From assembly GCF_009766065.1 (NCBI RefSeq), contig NZ_LMUE01000002.1:618514-682513 (forward strand): 64,000 nt of DNA, in the 5' to 3' direction. The notes beneath the pieces are model-generated. The model did not search any database, had not been told where the DNA came from, and was given only the letters and a program-made list of their open reading frames with translations. Positions 8,985-19,223 of the stretch are shown in pieces (the first letter of the stretch is position 1; the number at the start of each line of letters is the position of its first letter). The position numbers and the translations under genes are program-made. This stretch comes from Dyella sp. S184 (GTDB lineage Bacteria > Pseudomonadota > Gammaproteobacteria > Xanthomonadales > Rhodanobacteraceae).

Positions 8985-9868
8985 CGGCGCGACAGCAATC
9001 GCCACAGCTGGCCCGGGATCTGCAGCACGAAATGTGCCCAGATGCCCATCCACACTGCAACAGTCACCAGCGGGTTGCGCGCGGCCGGATCGTGCTTGCG
9101 GAACCAGCGCCACATGCCGCGGTGCTTGTGCCGACTGACGAACACCGGCCGGTGGCGGCTGGAACCACCCTTGCCGTGCAACACGCGGACATCGCCAGCC
9201 AGCAATACCTGGTAACCCAGGTCACGGACACGGCGGCACAGGTCGAGGTCCTCGCAGTGCAGGAAATACTTCTCGTCGAAACCGCCGAGCCGCTCGAACA
9301 TGGCGCGTGGCAGCAGCATCACGGCACCCGACACCGCCTCGGCCTCGATCACTTCGGCGGGAATCTCCCCGTCGATGTTGACGCGCTCTCCGGCGCGCCC
9401 AAGCATACTGTTGAGTGCGCGATGCAACAGCGGATCGCGCCGCCACGAGGCTGGATCAGGATGGCCCTCGGCGTCGCATACCACCGCGCCGATCACGCCG
9501 GCCTTCGGCTTGCGGGCTAATACCGCTAGCAGCTGGCACAGTTCATTTTCCTGCAGCACACAATCGGGATTGAGCACCAGCAAGGCTTGCCCTCCGGCCT
9601 GCCTGGCAGCAAGGTTCACCGCCGGGCCGAAGCCGAGATTGCGATGGTTATAGACCACCTTCAGCCGCGCATCGTGCGCATACGCCCGCTCGATCGCCGA
9701 AGGCACGCCGTCATGGGAGGCGTTGTCGATCAGGATCAGCTCCAGCGACAGGCTGCTGCTCAACAGCTGGCGCACGCATTCGCGTAGCGCCGGGCCGCTG
9801 TCGGCGGATACCACGATCACACTGAGCGCCACCGAAAATGGCGAGCGAGGGTAGGCAGAAGTATCCAT
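8981..9868 (-). CDS. Family 2 glycosyltransferase (WbbL-like)
   Basis: A 295-residue GT-A glycosyltransferase. It begins with the usual SVIVVSADSG strand, then LILIDNASHDG, the NLGFGPAVN sugar-nucleotide segment, a VLNPDCVL motif carrying the metal-binding aspartate, and a later FLHCEDLDLCRR acceptor motif. This pattern is that of rhamnosyltransferase-like GT2 enzymes building cell-surface polysaccharide at the cytoplasmic face. ATG 9868 is preferred to 9895 because the extra nine residues carry no conserved sequence. It is coupled to the downstream EamA gene by a 4-bp overlap. No other polysaccharide genes are adjacent. Confidence 0.88.
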   Translation of the reverse strand: MDTSAYPRSPFSVALSVIVVSADSGPALRECVRQLLSSSLSLELILIDNASHDGVPSAIERAYAHDARLKVVYNHRNLGFGPAVNLAARQAGGQALLVLNPDCVLQENELCQLLAVLARKPKAGVIGAVVCDAEGHPDPASWRRDPLLHRALNSMLGRAGERVNIDGEIPAEVIEAEAVSGAVMLLPRAMFERLGGFDEKYFLHCEDLDLCRRVRDLGYQVLLAGDVRVLHGKGGSSRHRPVFVSRHKHRGMWRWFRKHDPAARNPLVTVAVWMGIWAHFVLQIPGQLWRLLSRR

Positions 9869-9962
9869 CGCGCAAGTATGCGCGGTGACACGCACTGGGA
9901 AAACAACCGGACACGAAATAATCGGAAAAATCCGCTACGCAAAATGGTCAGTCGGACCGAAA

Positions 9963-10718
9963 TCAGTCCTCGTCGTCGTGACCCAAAACAGCCGACAGTG
10001 CCAGCGGCATCTCGCCATCACGCCTGAACAACCACGGCTGCTCGCGATACCAGCCACACAACTGCCAGCCACGCAGGTGATGTCGCTGATCACGCTCACG
10101 ATCCCACAACACGATGCCGTGACCGTTGTCGGCGCGCAGCGCAAACCAGCGTCCACCCGGACTGAAACCGGCATCTGCGCCAACGCCATCGAGTCCACTG
10201 CCATCGGCAAAGCGATAACTGCCGTCGCGATGGATCGCGCCGCCACCACGCGGATCGATGAGCTCGGTCCCGGTCAATTGCCAGACCGGTGGTTGCAGCT
10301 CGATGATTTGCGCAATCGGGCCGATCGGTGCCAACGCCAGTTCGGGCCACTCGGCCGATGCCGACGAGATCGCCACCACCGGTGGGGACACACGGCGCAG
10401 ATCCCGATCGAGCCATGCTTCCAGTCCAGCCAACAGCGTGTATCCCACCAGCGCACCAAGCAGTGCCGCACCCCACGCGAACGCATCACCGCCAAGCCCC
10501 CGCTGCAATGCGAACAACATACCAGGCATGCCCCAGCGCAGTCCTTGCCGACACAAGGATGCATGCTCGACAGCCAGCCGGTGCTGCAGCAACAGCAACG
10601 CCGCCACCAAGGTGAGCAGCAGCGGCAAACACAGCCACCACGGCAGCAGCGCCAGCAATGCAACCCAGGCCAGTCCCGGCAGCCAGATGTTCCATGTCGG
10701 CCAGCGGCGCCGAGCCAT
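9963..10718 (-). CDS. Hypothetical membrane protein with soluble C-terminal domain
   Basis: A 251-residue protein with no recognised family. Residues 8-48 form two closely spaced hydrophobic segments rich in Trp and Leu, and a third hydrophobic stretch lies near 85-100 (WGAALLGALVGYTLLAGL). Residues 110-251 form a soluble part with repeated G-x-x-F-A-D/W-F-A-L type strands that look like a small beta-propeller-like or lipocalin-like fold; the domain identity is not clear. It lies 29 bp downstream of purL and 94 bp upstream of the glycosyltransferase on the same strand, so it may be carried on the purL transcript. Confidence 0.75.
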   Translation of the reverse strand: MARRRWPTWNIWLPGLAWVALLALLPWWLCLPLLLTLVAALLLLQHRLAVEHASLCRQGLRWGMPGMLFALQRGLGGDAFAWGAALLGALVGYTLLAGLEAWLDRDLRRVSPPVVAISSASAEWPELALAPIGPIAQIIELQPPVWQLTGTELIDPRGGGAIHRDGSYRFADGSGLDGVGADAGFSPGGRWFALRADNGHGIVLWDRERDQRHHLRGWQLCGWYREQPWLFRRDGEMPLALSAVLGHDDED

Positions 10719-10747
10719 GGCTCAGCGCTTCATCGCGCGATGTGCGA

Positions 10748-13700
10748 TCAGCCGCACCACACGCGGGCGTTGCGGAACATGCGCATCCACGGTGAGTCCT
10801 CACCCCAGCTGTCCGGATGCCAGCTCAGTTGCACGCTGCGGAACACGCGCTCGGGGTGCGGCATCATGATCGTCACGCGGCCATCGGCGGCGGTGAAGCC
10901 GGCCAAGCCACCCGGCGAGCCGTTGGTGTTGAGCGGGAAGTTCTCGGTTGGCTTGCCGCGGTTGTCGACGAAACGCACCGCACCGTTCGACTTGGACGGG
11001 CTGCACGCCTGCGGGAAGCTGACCCGGCCTTCGCCGTGCGCTACTGCCACCGGAATCCGCGAGCCGGCCATGCCCTTGAAGAACAGGCTCGGCGAATCGA
11101 GTACTTCCAGCGTGACCAGGCGCGATTCGTACTGCTCCGATGCGTTGCGCAGGAACTTCGGCCAGTGCTGCGCGCCGGGAATGATCTCCTTCAGCTGCGC
11201 CATCATCTGGCAGCCGTTGCATACGCCAAGTGCGAACTTCGTCGGATCGGCGAAGAACGCCGCGAACTGCTCACGCAGCATCTCGTTATACAGGATCGAA
11301 GTAGCCCAACCACGACCCGCACCAAGCACGTCGCCGTAGGAGAAACCGCCGCAGGCAGCGAAGCCACGGAAATCGGCCAGCTTGTAACGGCCGGTGGCCA
11401 GATCGGACATGTGCACATCGACCGCATCGAAACCGGCGCGGGTGAACGCGGCCGCCATCTCGGCCTGACCGTTGACGCCCTGCTCGCGCAGCACCGCAAT
11501 GCGCGGACGCGCGCCGCTGTTGACAAGCGCCGCGGCCACGTCCTCGGCCGGATTGAAGCTGAGTTTCGGCGTGATGCCCGGATCGGCATCATCGAGCCGC
11601 CATTCCTGTTCGGCATCGGCGCTCTGCGGGTTGTCGCGCAGGCGCTGCATCGCGTGGCTGGTTTCGTTCCACGCCTTGAACAATGTGATCCAGTTCCACT
11701 TGAACAAGGTGTCGCCCGCGTGGAAAAGCTTGATGCCGAGCTTCTCCTTCGGCCGGCCGATACGGTAGCTGATGCCAGCCAAGCCATGCTTGACCAGCAA
11801 CGCCTCGAACGCCTCGCGATTCGCTTCGGCCACCTGCATCACTGCACCGAGTTCCTCGTTGAACAGCGCGCGCAACGCGGCCTCGCCCCAGCCGTCCAGA
11901 TGGATCTCCAGACCGCAGTGACCAGCGAATGCCATCTCCAGCAGGGTGGTGATGACGCCGCCATCGGAGCGGTCGTGATAAGCCAGCAACAGGCCGCCTG
12001 CATTTGCCTCCTGCACCAGTTCGAACAACGCCTTCAGCTGCTTGGCGTCATCCAGATCCGGCGGCACACCGCCGCTGCGGTTGAACACCTGGGTCAAGGC
12101 GGAGCCGCCGAGGCGATCGCGTCCAGCGCCAAGATCGATCAGCCAGAGCTCCGAGTTGCCGCGATCAAGCCGCAACTGCGGGGTAAGTGTGCGGCGTACG
12201 TCGGTGACACGGGCGAAGCCGGTGATCACCAGCGATACCGGCGATACCGTGCGCTGAGGCTTGCCGCCGTCCTCCCACACGGTCTGCATCGACAGCGAGT
12301 CCTTCCCGACCGGGATCGAGATGTCCAGTTGCGGGCACAGTTCCATGCCGATGGCTTTCACGGCATCGAACAATGCAGCGTCTTCGCCGGGATGATTCAC
12401 CGCCGCCATCCAGTTCGCCGACAGCCGGATCTCGCCGAGGCTGGCAATCGGCGCCGCGGCGAGGTTGGTGATCGCCTCGCCGACTGCCAGGCGTGCCGCA
12501 TCCGCGCTGTTGAGCAGTGCCACCGGCGCGCGCTCGGCCATCGCCATCGCTTCGCCAGCGTAGCCATTGAAATCGGCGATGGTCACCGCACAGTCGGCCA
12601 CCGGCACCTGCCACGGACCGACCATCGGATCGCGATGATTCAGGCCGCCGACGGTGCGGTCGCCAATCGTGATCAGGAAATTCTTGCTGCCCACGGTGGG
12701 CAGACGCAACACGCGCAGCAACGCCTCGTCCATGCCGATGCCGGACAGATCCGGCAGCAGGTCGACGCGCGGCTTGATCCGCTTCGCATCGCGATGCATC
12801 CGCGGCGGCTTGCCGAACAGCACGTCCATCGGCAGGTCGATCACCGTCAGCTCGCGGCGCGGATCGGTCAGCAGCAGCCGACGCTCGACGGTGGCGTCGC
12901 CGACCACCGCATACGGGCAGCGCTCGCGCACGCACATCGCCTCGAACTCGGCCAGATTTTCCGGGCCTATAGCCAATACGTAGCGTTCCTGCGACTCGTT
13001 GCTCCACACCTGCATCGGCGACAGCGACGGGTCATCGCAGGGAAGCTTCGACAGGTCGATCACGCCACCGACGCCAGCGTCGTTGAGCAATTCGGGAATC
13101 GCGTTGGACAGGCCTCCCGCACCAACGTCATGCACGCTGACGATCGGATTGTTCTCGCCACGCGCGCAGCAGGCGTCGATGACTTCCTGGCAACGCCGTT
13201 CCATCTCGGCGTTGTCGCGCTGCACCGAGGCGAAATCGAATTCCTCACTCGACGCACCGGAAGCGACCGACGAGGCCGCGCCACCACCGAGGCCGATCAG
13301 CATCGCCGGACCACCGAGCACGATCACCTTGTTGCCCGGCTGCACCGCGCGTTTCAGCACATCGCCGGCACGCAGGTTGGCCAGGCCGCCCGCGAGCATG
13401 ATCGGCTTGTCGTAGCCGCGGCGCAGGCCCGCTTCACCGGTCTCGTGCTCGTAGCTGCGGAAATAGCCGCCCAGACACGGGCGCCCGAATTCGTTGTTGA
13501 ACGCGGCGGCACCCAGCGGGCCGTCGCGCATGATCTCGAATGCGCTGGCCATGCGTGGCGGCAGCGGGCGATTGACTTCCCACGGCTGCGGATGACCGGG
13601 GATGCGCAAGTCGGAGACCGAGAAACCGGTGAGGCCAGCCTTCGGCTTGCCGCCGCGGCCGGTCGCACCTTCGTCGCGGATCTCGCCGCCAGCACCAGTA

Positions 13701-14611
13701 GCCGCGCCCGGCCATGGCGCGATCGCGGTCGGGTGGTTGTGCGTCTCCACCTTGATCGCGAAATCGATGCGTTCCTCGTGGCCGCGCCACACGCCATCGG
13801 CCGGGTCGGCGAAGAAGCGCTTGCCAACGCTGCCCTCGATCACCGCGGCGTTGTCCGAATAGGCGGACAGGGTATGTGCCGGCGAATGCTGGTGGGTGTG
13901 CTTGATCATGCCGAACAGGCTCTTGTCCTGTTCCGCGCCGTCGACCGTCCAGCTGGCGTTGAACACCTTGTGCCGGCAATGCTCGGAATTCGCCTGCGCG
14001 AACATGAAGAGTTCGGCATCGGTCGGATCGCGGCCGAGTTCGGCGTAGCGCTCGACCAGGTACTCGATTTCGTCGTCGGCCAGTGCCAGACCCAGCCGTG
14101 CGTTCGCCTCGGCAAGTGCCGCACGCGGATCAGCGCCGAGCGCGACATGCACCAGATCGCCTGGCGATCCGGCCAGGAACAGCCCCTGTGCATCCTCGAT
14201 GCGATCCAGCACCGACTGCGTCATCGCATCGTGCAGCACCGCCATGATTGCGGCGTGATCCGGCGCCTCGGCCGCTGGCAGACCGGCGACCTGCCAGGCC
14301 AGCCCGCGCTCGACCCGACGCACGTCGAAACCGGCGCCATGCAGGATGTCGGTGGCCTTGCTCGACCACGGCGAAATCGTGCCCAGTCGCGGCACCACCC
14401 ACAGCGTGGCCGGCTCCGGCGCGGCATCCTTTGCTTCCAGCACGCTCAGCAGACGCTGGCGCAGCGCGCCTTCCGGCGTCGCATCGGCGTCGATGAAATA
14501 AACAAACCACGACGCCTGCACGCGCACGCCACGATGCAAGGCATCCAGGCGGGCATTGAGACGTTCGAGGCGGAACGGCGAGAGGGCGCTCTGCCCGTCG
14601 AGTGCGATCAT
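10748..14611 (-). CDS. purL: Phosphoribosylformylglycinamidine synthase
   Basis: Large single-chain FGAM synthase (1287 aa), step four of purine synthesis: it converts FGAR, glutamine and ATP to FGAM. The order is the N-terminal PurS-like domain, linker, two AIRS-type ATP-binding halves (HNHPTAIAP near residue 290, then [11 protein letters not shown]) and a C-terminal class I glutamine amidotransferase with the nucleophile in GVCNGCQ near residue 1131 and a later HGEGR/HPER histidine. Length matches the gammaproteobacterial long form. It has its own likely promoter just upstream. The antisense strand is open over most of its length, a GC-rich codon artefact. Confidence 0.98.
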   Translation of the reverse strand: MIALDGQSALSPFRLERLNARLDALHRGVRVQASWFVYFIDADATPEGALRQRLLSVLEAKDAAPEPATLWVVPRLGTISPWSSKATDILHGAGFDVRRVERGLAWQVAGLPAAEAPDHAAIMAVLHDAMTQSVLDRIEDAQGLFLAGSPGDLVHVALGADPRAALAEANARLGLALADDEIEYLVERYAELGRDPTDAELFMFAQANSEHCRHKVFNASWTVDGAEQDKSLFGMIKHTHQHSPAHTLSAYSDNAAVIEGSVGKRFFADPADGVWRGHEERIDFAIKVETHNHPTAIAPWPGAATGAGGEIRDEGATGRGGKPKAGLTGFSVSDLRIPGHPQPWEVNRPLPPRMASAFEIMRDGPLGAAAFNNEFGRPCLGGYFRSYEHETGEAGLRRGYDKPIMLAGGLANLRAGDVLKRAVQPGNKVIVLGGPAMLIGLGGGAASSVASGASSEEFDFASVQRDNAEMERRCQEVIDACCARGENNPIVSVHDVGAGGLSNAIPELLNDAGVGGVIDLSKLPCDDPSLSPMQVWSNESQERYVLAIGPENLAEFEAMCVRERCPYAVVGDATVERRLLLTDPRRELTVIDLPMDVLFGKPPRMHRDAKRIKPRVDLLPDLSGIGMDEALLRVLRLPTVGSKNFLITIGDRTVGGLNHRDPMVGPWQVPVADCAVTIADFNGYAGEAMAMAERAPVALLNSADAARLAVGEAITNLAAAPIASLGEIRLSANWMAAVNHPGEDAALFDAVKAIGMELCPQLDISIPVGKDSLSMQTVWEDGGKPQRTVSPVSLVITGFARVTDVRRTLTPQLRLDRGNSELWLIDLGAGRDRLGGSALTQVFNRSGGVPPDLDDAKQLKALFELVQEANAGGLLLAYHDRSDGGVITTLLEMAFAGHCGLEIHLDGWGEAALRALFNEELGAVMQVAEANREAFEALLVKHGLAGISYRIGRPKEKLGIKLFHAGDTLFKWNWITLFKAWNETSHAMQRLRDNPQSADAEQEWRLDDADPGITPKLSFNPAEDVAAALVNSGARPRIAVLREQGVNGQAEMAAAFTRAGFDAVDVHMSDLATGRYKLADFRGFAACGGFSYGDVLGAGRGWATSILYNEMLREQFAAFFADPTKFALGVCNGCQMMAQLKEIIPGAQHWPKFLRNASEQYESRLVTLEVLDSPSLFFKGMAGSRIPVAVAHGEGRVSFPQACSPSKSNGAVRFVDNRGKPTENFPLNTNGSPGGLAGFTAADGRVTIMMPHPERVFRSVQLSWHPDSWGEDSPWMRMFRNARVWCG

Positions 14612-14643
14612 GCGGGGAACGGCGCTATGCGATGGAAACGCCT

Positions 14644-14672
14644 ATTCTAACTGATGCTGCACTACGGCATAA
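14644..14672 (-). promoter_or_regulatory. Candidate sigma-70 promoter of purL
   Basis: Read on the minus strand, TTATGC (14667-14672) and TAGAAT (14644-14649) are separated by 17 bp and lie 33 bp upstream of the purL ATG at 14611. This is a good match in the otherwise GC-rich dsbC-purL gap. No PurR-like operator was recognised. Confidence 0.55.
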
Positions 14673-14702
14673 GCGTGGCCCGAAAGCCGCGCCAGAACGA
14701 CC

Positions 14703-15476
14703 TCAGCTGCCCGCCTGCAACGCCTGCAGCAGTTGATCCGGGGTGACGTAACCGCCCAGCGTGCGGCCATCCGGGCCATAGATCGTGGGCGTACCCTCGA
14801 CCCCCAGCTTCACGCCCAGGTTGAACTCGTCCTTGACCGGATTGGTGCAACTGGCCACCTTCGGCGCGTGACCTTCCTTCGCGGCGGTAAACGCGGCCTT
14901 GCGGTCATCGGCACACCACACGGACACCATCTCGGTATAGGTTGGCGTGGGTCGACCGGCAGTAGTGATCACGCCCTCGCGCGGCCACGCCAGATATTCC
15001 ACTGCGATCCCGGCCTTGTTAAATGCGGCAATCTGTTCATGCAATGCACGGCAGAAACCGCAATTGACGTCGGTAAAAACGGTCACCGTGTACTTCGGAT
15101 GCGGCGGCGCGAACACGATCCGCTCGGAAGCCGGCACCTTGGCCAGTTCAGCCTTGCGGAAGACAGCCCATGCAGCATCGTTGACATTCTCGTGTTTGCC
15201 CAGATCAATCAGATCGCCGTTCAGCAGGTACTTGCCGTCGGCACTGACATACACGATCTGGCCCGAGGCAATCACCTGGTAGAACCCCGGCAACGGCGCC
15301 GGCTCGATCGAATCAATCTCGGCTTTCGCCGACAGGGATTTGATCGCTTGCTGCACAATCTTTGCAGCGGCTGGCGTAACCGCCGGGCTATTGACTACGG
15401 TCGCGGCACTATCAGCAGCGCTGACATTTGACGCAAATCCGCCGACGCATAGCGCCAGCAACAATTTCTTCAACAT
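14703..15476 (-). CDS. dsbC: Thiol:disulfide interchange protein DsbC
   Basis: Periplasmic disulfide isomerase of the DsbC/DsbG family. The order is signal peptide (MLKKLLLALCVGGFASNVSA), DsbC N-terminal dimerisation domain, linker and thioredoxin fold with the active site CGFC at 139-142; the classical DsbC site is CGYC. A second cysteine pair (WC...SC) lies downstream, as in DsbC. The start at 15476 gives a standard signal peptide, whereas upstream in-frame starts would bury it. It lies 78 bp after xerD on the same strand, the same order as in other gammaproteobacteria. It would reshuffle wrong disulfides, for example in LptD, also encoded here. Confidence 0.94.
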   Translation of the reverse strand: MLKKLLLALCVGGFASNVSAADSAATVVNSPAVTPAAAKIVQQAIKSLSAKAEIDSIEPAPLPGFYQVIASGQIVYVSADGKYLLNGDLIDLGKHENVNDAAWAVFRKAELAKVPASERIVFAPPHPKYTVTVFTDVNCGFCRALHEQIAAFNKAGIAVEYLAWPREGVITTAGRPTPTYTEMVSVWCADDRKAAFTAAKEGHAPKVASCTNPVKDEFNLGVKLGVEGTPTIYGPDGRTLGGYVTPDQLLQALQAGS

Positions 15477-15554
15477 CACCAACCTCATCAATCCGATCGG
15501 CAGGCACACGGCCGACACTGTTCGCTCATTCTCGCACAACCGGCTGAACCGCCC

Positions 15555-16472
15555 TCAGCCGCGCGGATGATGCTGTGCATGCAACCGTTTCAGGCCTTCC
15601 TTCGCCACCAGCGTATAGATCTGGGTGGTGCTGAGCGAGCTGTGGCCGAGCAACATCTGCAGCGCGCGCAAGTCGGCACCGTGATTCAACAGATGGGTGG
15701 CAAACGAATGCCGCAGCACATGTGGCGAGATGCGTTTCGAATTGATGCCGACCTTCACCGCGTAGCGCTTCACCAGTGTCCAGAACATCTGCCGGGTCAT
15801 GCCCTCGCCACGCCGACTCAGGAATAACGCGGCCGGCTGGCGCCCTTTCGCCAGCTCCGGCCGTGCGCCGGCCAGATAGGCAGCGATATGTTCGAGCGCC
15901 ACTTCGCCCACCGGCACCAGCCGATCCTTGCCGCCCTTGCCGGTGACTCGCAGCACACCCTGGCGCGTATTCAGCGCAGCCAGCGACAATTCGACCAATT
16001 CGGATACGCGCAGGCCTGATGCATACATCAGCTCCAGCATCGCGCGATCACGCAGGCCCAGAGTGGTGGTTACATCCGGGGCGTTGAGCAGGCCTTCGAT
16101 CTCGCGCTCGGCCAACGCCTTGGGCAGGCTGCGCGGCATCTTCGGCCGCTCGATCAGCAAGGTCGGATCGGCAAAACCCGGCTCGTTGCGCGCGAGAAAC
16201 GCGTAATAACGCCGGAACGCCGACTGCCGCCGCGCGAGCGAGCGGACCGCTACCGCTTGCGCACCGTGGTACGCGGAAATATCCTCGCGCCGCGCCGTGT
16301 GCAGGCTTTGGCCGCGGCCAGCCAGCCAGCTGGCAAGCGCTTCCAGATCGCATCGGTACGCCTCCAGCGTACGGTCGGCCAGACCGTCCTCCGACCACAC
16401 CCGTTCCAGGAAACTGCTTATGCTCAGCCGATCGGCATCGGCGATACTGGTACGGCTTTCTTCCTTCTTCAT
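15555..16472 (-). CDS. xerD: Site-specific tyrosine recombinase XerD
   Basis: Cytoplasmic recombinase that, with XerC, resolves chromosome dimers at dif during division. It is 305 aa, with an N-terminal SAM-like DNA-binding domain (about 17-105) and a catalytic domain with all expected residues: R155 (GLRVSE), K179 (GKGGKD), H251 and R254 (HVLRHS), H277 (GHSSLS) and Y286 (TQIYT). The start could be 16472, 16490 or 16508; 16472 is preferred because it does not overlap the divergent RDD gene. dsbC follows 78 bp downstream, a widely conserved pairing. Confidence 0.95.
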   Translation of the reverse strand: MKKEESRTSIADADRLSISSFLERVWSEDGLADRTLEAYRCDLEALASWLAGRGQSLHTARREDISAYHGAQAVAVRSLARRQSAFRRYYAFLARNEPGFADPTLLIERPKMPRSLPKALAEREIEGLLNAPDVTTTLGLRDRAMLELMYASGLRVSELVELSLAALNTRQGVLRVTGKGGKDRLVPVGEVALEHIAAYLAGARPELAKGRQPAALFLSRRGEGMTRQMFWTLVKRYAVKVGINSKRISPHVLRHSFATHLLNHGADLRALQMLLGHSSLSTTQIYTLVAKEGLKRLHAQHHPRG

Positions 16473-16522
16473 GCGCACGATGCTGGGCATTGCGCGCGCA
16501 CTACGCAAGCGATCAACAACCG

Positions 16523-17026
16523 ATGCCGATCAACCTTGTCACCACCGACATCCCGTGCCCGCTGTGGCGTCGCCTGCTGGCACTGGTCTATGACCTGCTG
16601 ATCGTGGTGGCGATCGTGATGGTGGTCGGCCTGCTGTGCCAGCTGGCCACCGGTGGCCAGCTGATCCACACCGGCGTCACCACGGCGATTCCGATCTGGT
16701 ACCAGGCGCTGCAGGGTCTGGTCGTAACGGCGTATTTCATCAGCTCGTGGCGCCGGGGTGGCCAGACACTCGGCATGCGGCCGTGGCGCACCCGGGTGAC
16801 GCGCGACGATGGCGGTACACCGTCGCTGCAGCAGGCGCTGATCCGCGTAATGGTGGCCGGGGCACCGCTGGTGCTGCTGATGCTGGCGCCGGTAATCGGG
16901 CTGCGCGCGACGCTTTGGACCGTGCTGATCGTTTGGGCTTGCTGGTTTGCGGTGGGGCTGTTCGATCCGCGCCGACGTGCCCTCCATGATCTTGCCGCGC
17001 ATACCGAGGTCCGCCTGCTCGGCTGA
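16523..17026 (+). CDS. RDD family membrane protein
   Basis: A 167-residue inner-membrane protein of the RDD family. It opens with a basic RR-L-L-A-L-V-Y-D segment (the R-D pair that gives the family its name), has three to four hydrophobic helices and ends with the FDPRRRALHDLAAHT segment typical of the family. Function is undefined; some RDD proteins act in ion exchange. ATG 16523 is favoured over 16490 because conservation starts there and it avoids overlap with xerD. It is divergent from xerD by about 50 bp and 38 bp from the methyltransferase downstream. Confidence 0.85.
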   Translation: MPINLVTTDIPCPLWRRLLALVYDLLIVVAIVMVVGLLCQLATGGQLIHTGVTTAIPIWYQALQGLVVTAYFISSWRRGGQTLGMRPWRTRVTRDDGGTPSLQQALIRVMVAGAPLVLLMLAPVIGLRATLWTVLIVWACWFAVGLFDPRRRALHDLAAHTEVRLLG

Positions 17027-17064
17027 GTTTCACATTTCGCTCAGCGTGTACCAGATTCAATCCC

Positions 17065-17826
17065 ATGATGCCCAAACTTCGCACTGTCGAAAACCGCAAT
17101 GATGCCGAACTGATCCGCGCCAACCGCAGCTTCTACGAATCGCTGTGGGCCGAGGCCAGACTGATCGGACCGGAGCGCTTCAACACCTGGCCGCTGGTAC
17201 ACGAACTGACGAGTACGGCGTCGCGCCGACTTGAAGTGGCCCCTGGCCTGCGCCCACGCCTGCCGCTGCATGGCACCTGCTTCGTCGACCTCAGCCATGC
17301 CGCCTTGCAATGCCTGCATGCGTGTGGCGCCGATGCGGTGCACGGCATGATCGGTGCGCTGCCCTGCCGGGATGCCAGTTTCGAGCTGATCTGCGCACTC
17401 GATATCCTGGAACACGTGGCCGACGACGACAGCGCGCTGGCCGAACTGGCACGGGTGGCGACGCCCGGCGCCACCGTGCTGCTGTCGGTACCCCTGCACC
17501 CGGAAGCGTGGACGGCATTCGATGATTTCGTCGGCCACTGCCGCCGCTATGAGCCGGCGCAGATCGTCGCCCGACTGGCGCAGCACGGCTTCACCATCGA
17601 GCACAGCGCGGTCTACGGCATGCAGCCGAAGTCCTCACGCCTGCTCGATATCGGCCAGTGGTATCTGACCCATCGACGCCAGCGCGCGATGTGGTGGTAC
17701 AACCGGGTGTTCATGCCGCTCGGCCTGCACTTCCAGAAATCGCTGCAATGGCGCGCCGGACTTGGCGATACGCAGGGGGTCGACGAGGTGCTGCTGCACT
17801 GCCGTTATCGCCAAGTCACTGATTGA
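17065..17826 (+). CDS. Class I SAM-dependent methyltransferase
   Basis: A 253-residue protein with a Methyltransf_11-like core at about residues 50-160. The SAM motif I is a variant (RRLEVAPGLRPRLP, about 54-67) in place of a D-x-G-x-G, followed by FVDLSHAALQ as the acidic loop, an ALDILEHVADDDS motif and ATPGATVLLSVPLH as motif III. The variant motif I is shared by several proteobacterial methyltransferases and is probably functional. The substrate is unknown. It lies 38 bp after the RDD gene and 89 bp before the depolymerase. Confidence 0.85.
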   Translation: MMPKLRTVENRNDAELIRANRSFYESLWAEARLIGPERFNTWPLVHELTSTASRRLEVAPGLRPRLPLHGTCFVDLSHAALQCLHACGADAVHGMIGALPCRDASFELICALDILEHVADDDSALAELARVATPGATVLLSVPLHPEAWTAFDDFVGHCRRYEPAQIVARLAQHGFTIEHSAVYGMQPKSSRLLDIGQWYLTHRRQRAMWWYNRVFMPLGLHFQKSLQWRAGLGDTQGVDEVLLHCRYRQVTD

Positions 17827-17915
17827 TCTGGCACTAGCGTTTTGCGGCATCGCACCACACCGGGCTCAAACGGCGCTAAGATGGAAGCGTTTTCGTCCCC
17901 GGTCACCCTATTACG

Positions 17916-19169
17916 ATGCTTTACCAAATCCACGAATGGCAGCGCGCCTTCCTCGGCCCGCTGAGCTACTTCGCGCAAGCCAACGCGAGCATGCTCAACG
18001 ACAACAGCAGTCCGTTCGCGCAACTGCCGGGTTCCCAGCGCATGGCCGCCGGCTACGAACTGGTCCACCGGCTCGGTAAAGCTTACGAAAAGCCCGAATT
18101 CGACCTGCACACTGCCACCGCGCACGATCACGAGATCGCGGTGATCGAACGTGTCGCGCTGGCCAAGCCGTTCTGTCAGCTGAAGCGCTTCAAGCGCTTT
18201 AGTGACGATCAGGGCACGATCGAGAAGATGAAGACCGATCCGGTCGTGCTGGTGGTGGCGCCACTGTCCGGCCATCACTCCACGCTGCTGCGCGATACTG
18301 TGCGTACCCTGCTGCGCGACCACAAGGTCTACATCACCGACTGGGTCGACGCGCGCATGGTGCCCACGGCCGACGGCAGCTTCGGCCTGGATGATTACAT
18401 CGCCTATGTCGAGGAATTCATCCGCCATATCGGCGCCAGCTCGCTGCATGTGATCTCGGTGTGCCAGCCAACCGTGCCGGTGCTGGCGGCGGTATCGCTA
18501 ATGGCCGCGCGCGGTGAAGCCACCCCGCGCAGCCTGACCATGATGGGCGGCCCGATCGATCCGCGCTGCAGCCCCACCAGCGTCGACAACCTGGCCACCA
18601 ACCAGCCGCTGTCGTGGTTCAAGGGCAACGTGATCCATACCGTGCCACCGAACTATCCCGGTCGCGGCCGGGAGGTCTATCCGGGCTTCCTGCAGCACGC
18701 CGGATTCATCGCAATGAATCCCAATCGGCACCTCAACTCGCACTGGGATTTCTACCAGGACCTGGTGCGCGGCGACCTCGATGATGCCGAATCGCACCGC
18801 AAGTTCTACGACGAATACAACGCCGTGCTCGACATGCCGGCCGAGTTCTATCTCGACACCATCGCAAAGGTTTTCCAGCAGTTCCTGCTGCCACGCGGGC
18901 TATGGGACGTCGCCGGCGAACGGGTGAACCCGGCCGCGATCAAGCAGAGTGCCCTGCTGACCATCGAGGGCGAGCTGGACGATATCTCCGGCCTTGGCCA
19001 GACCCAGGCCGCACATGACCTGTGCAGCAGCATTCCGGCCAAGCGACGCGAACACAAGGTCATCGAAGGCGCCGGGCACTACGGCATCTTCAGCGGCCGT
19101 CGCTGGCGCGAGACGGTCTACCCGCAGGTGCGCGACTTCATCCGCAAGTTCGATCGCCCAGCGCGCTGA
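17916..19169 (+). CDS. phaZ: Intracellular poly(3-hydroxybutyrate) depolymerase
   Basis: A 417-residue alpha/beta hydrolase of the PhaZ/PhaZa1 type, which mobilises stored PHB granules in the cytoplasm. The nucleophile is a cysteine in SVCQPTVP at residue 183, as in Cupriavidus PhaZa1, rather than the serine of secreted depolymerases. There is no signal peptide. The catalytic Asp region (GELDDISG) and the histidine (GAGHYGIF) are near the C terminus. Family length is about 400-420 aa. No PHB synthase gene lies in the window, so the granule-forming genes must be elsewhere. It runs in the same direction as glsA, 54 bp apart. Confidence 0.93.
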   Translation: MLYQIHEWQRAFLGPLSYFAQANASMLNDNSSPFAQLPGSQRMAAGYELVHRLGKAYEKPEFDLHTATAHDHEIAVIERVALAKPFCQLKRFKRFSDDQGTIEKMKTDPVVLVVAPLSGHHSTLLRDTVRTLLRDHKVYITDWVDARMVPTADGSFGLDDYIAYVEEFIRHIGASSLHVISVCQPTVPVLAAVSLMAARGEATPRSLTMMGGPIDPRCSPTSVDNLATNQPLSWFKGNVIHTVPPNYPGRGREVYPGFLQHAGFIAMNPNRHLNSHWDFYQDLVRGDLDDAESHRKFYDEYNAVLDMPAEFYLDTIAKVFQQFLLPRGLWDVAGERVNPAAIKQSALLTIEGELDDISGLGQTQAAHDLCSSIPAKRREHKVIEGAGHYGIFSGRRWRETVYPQVRDFIRKFDRPAR

Positions 19170-19223
19170 CTTCCCGCAAATCCGCCATGATTCCCCTGCC
19201 CCGCACGGGAAGTACGCAAAGCC

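Noticed and set aside
10817-14650. Very long open frame on the plus strand opposite purL
   Set aside because: It mirrors purL codon for codon in a high-GC gene and its translation is low-complexity without any known motif, so it is a shadow.
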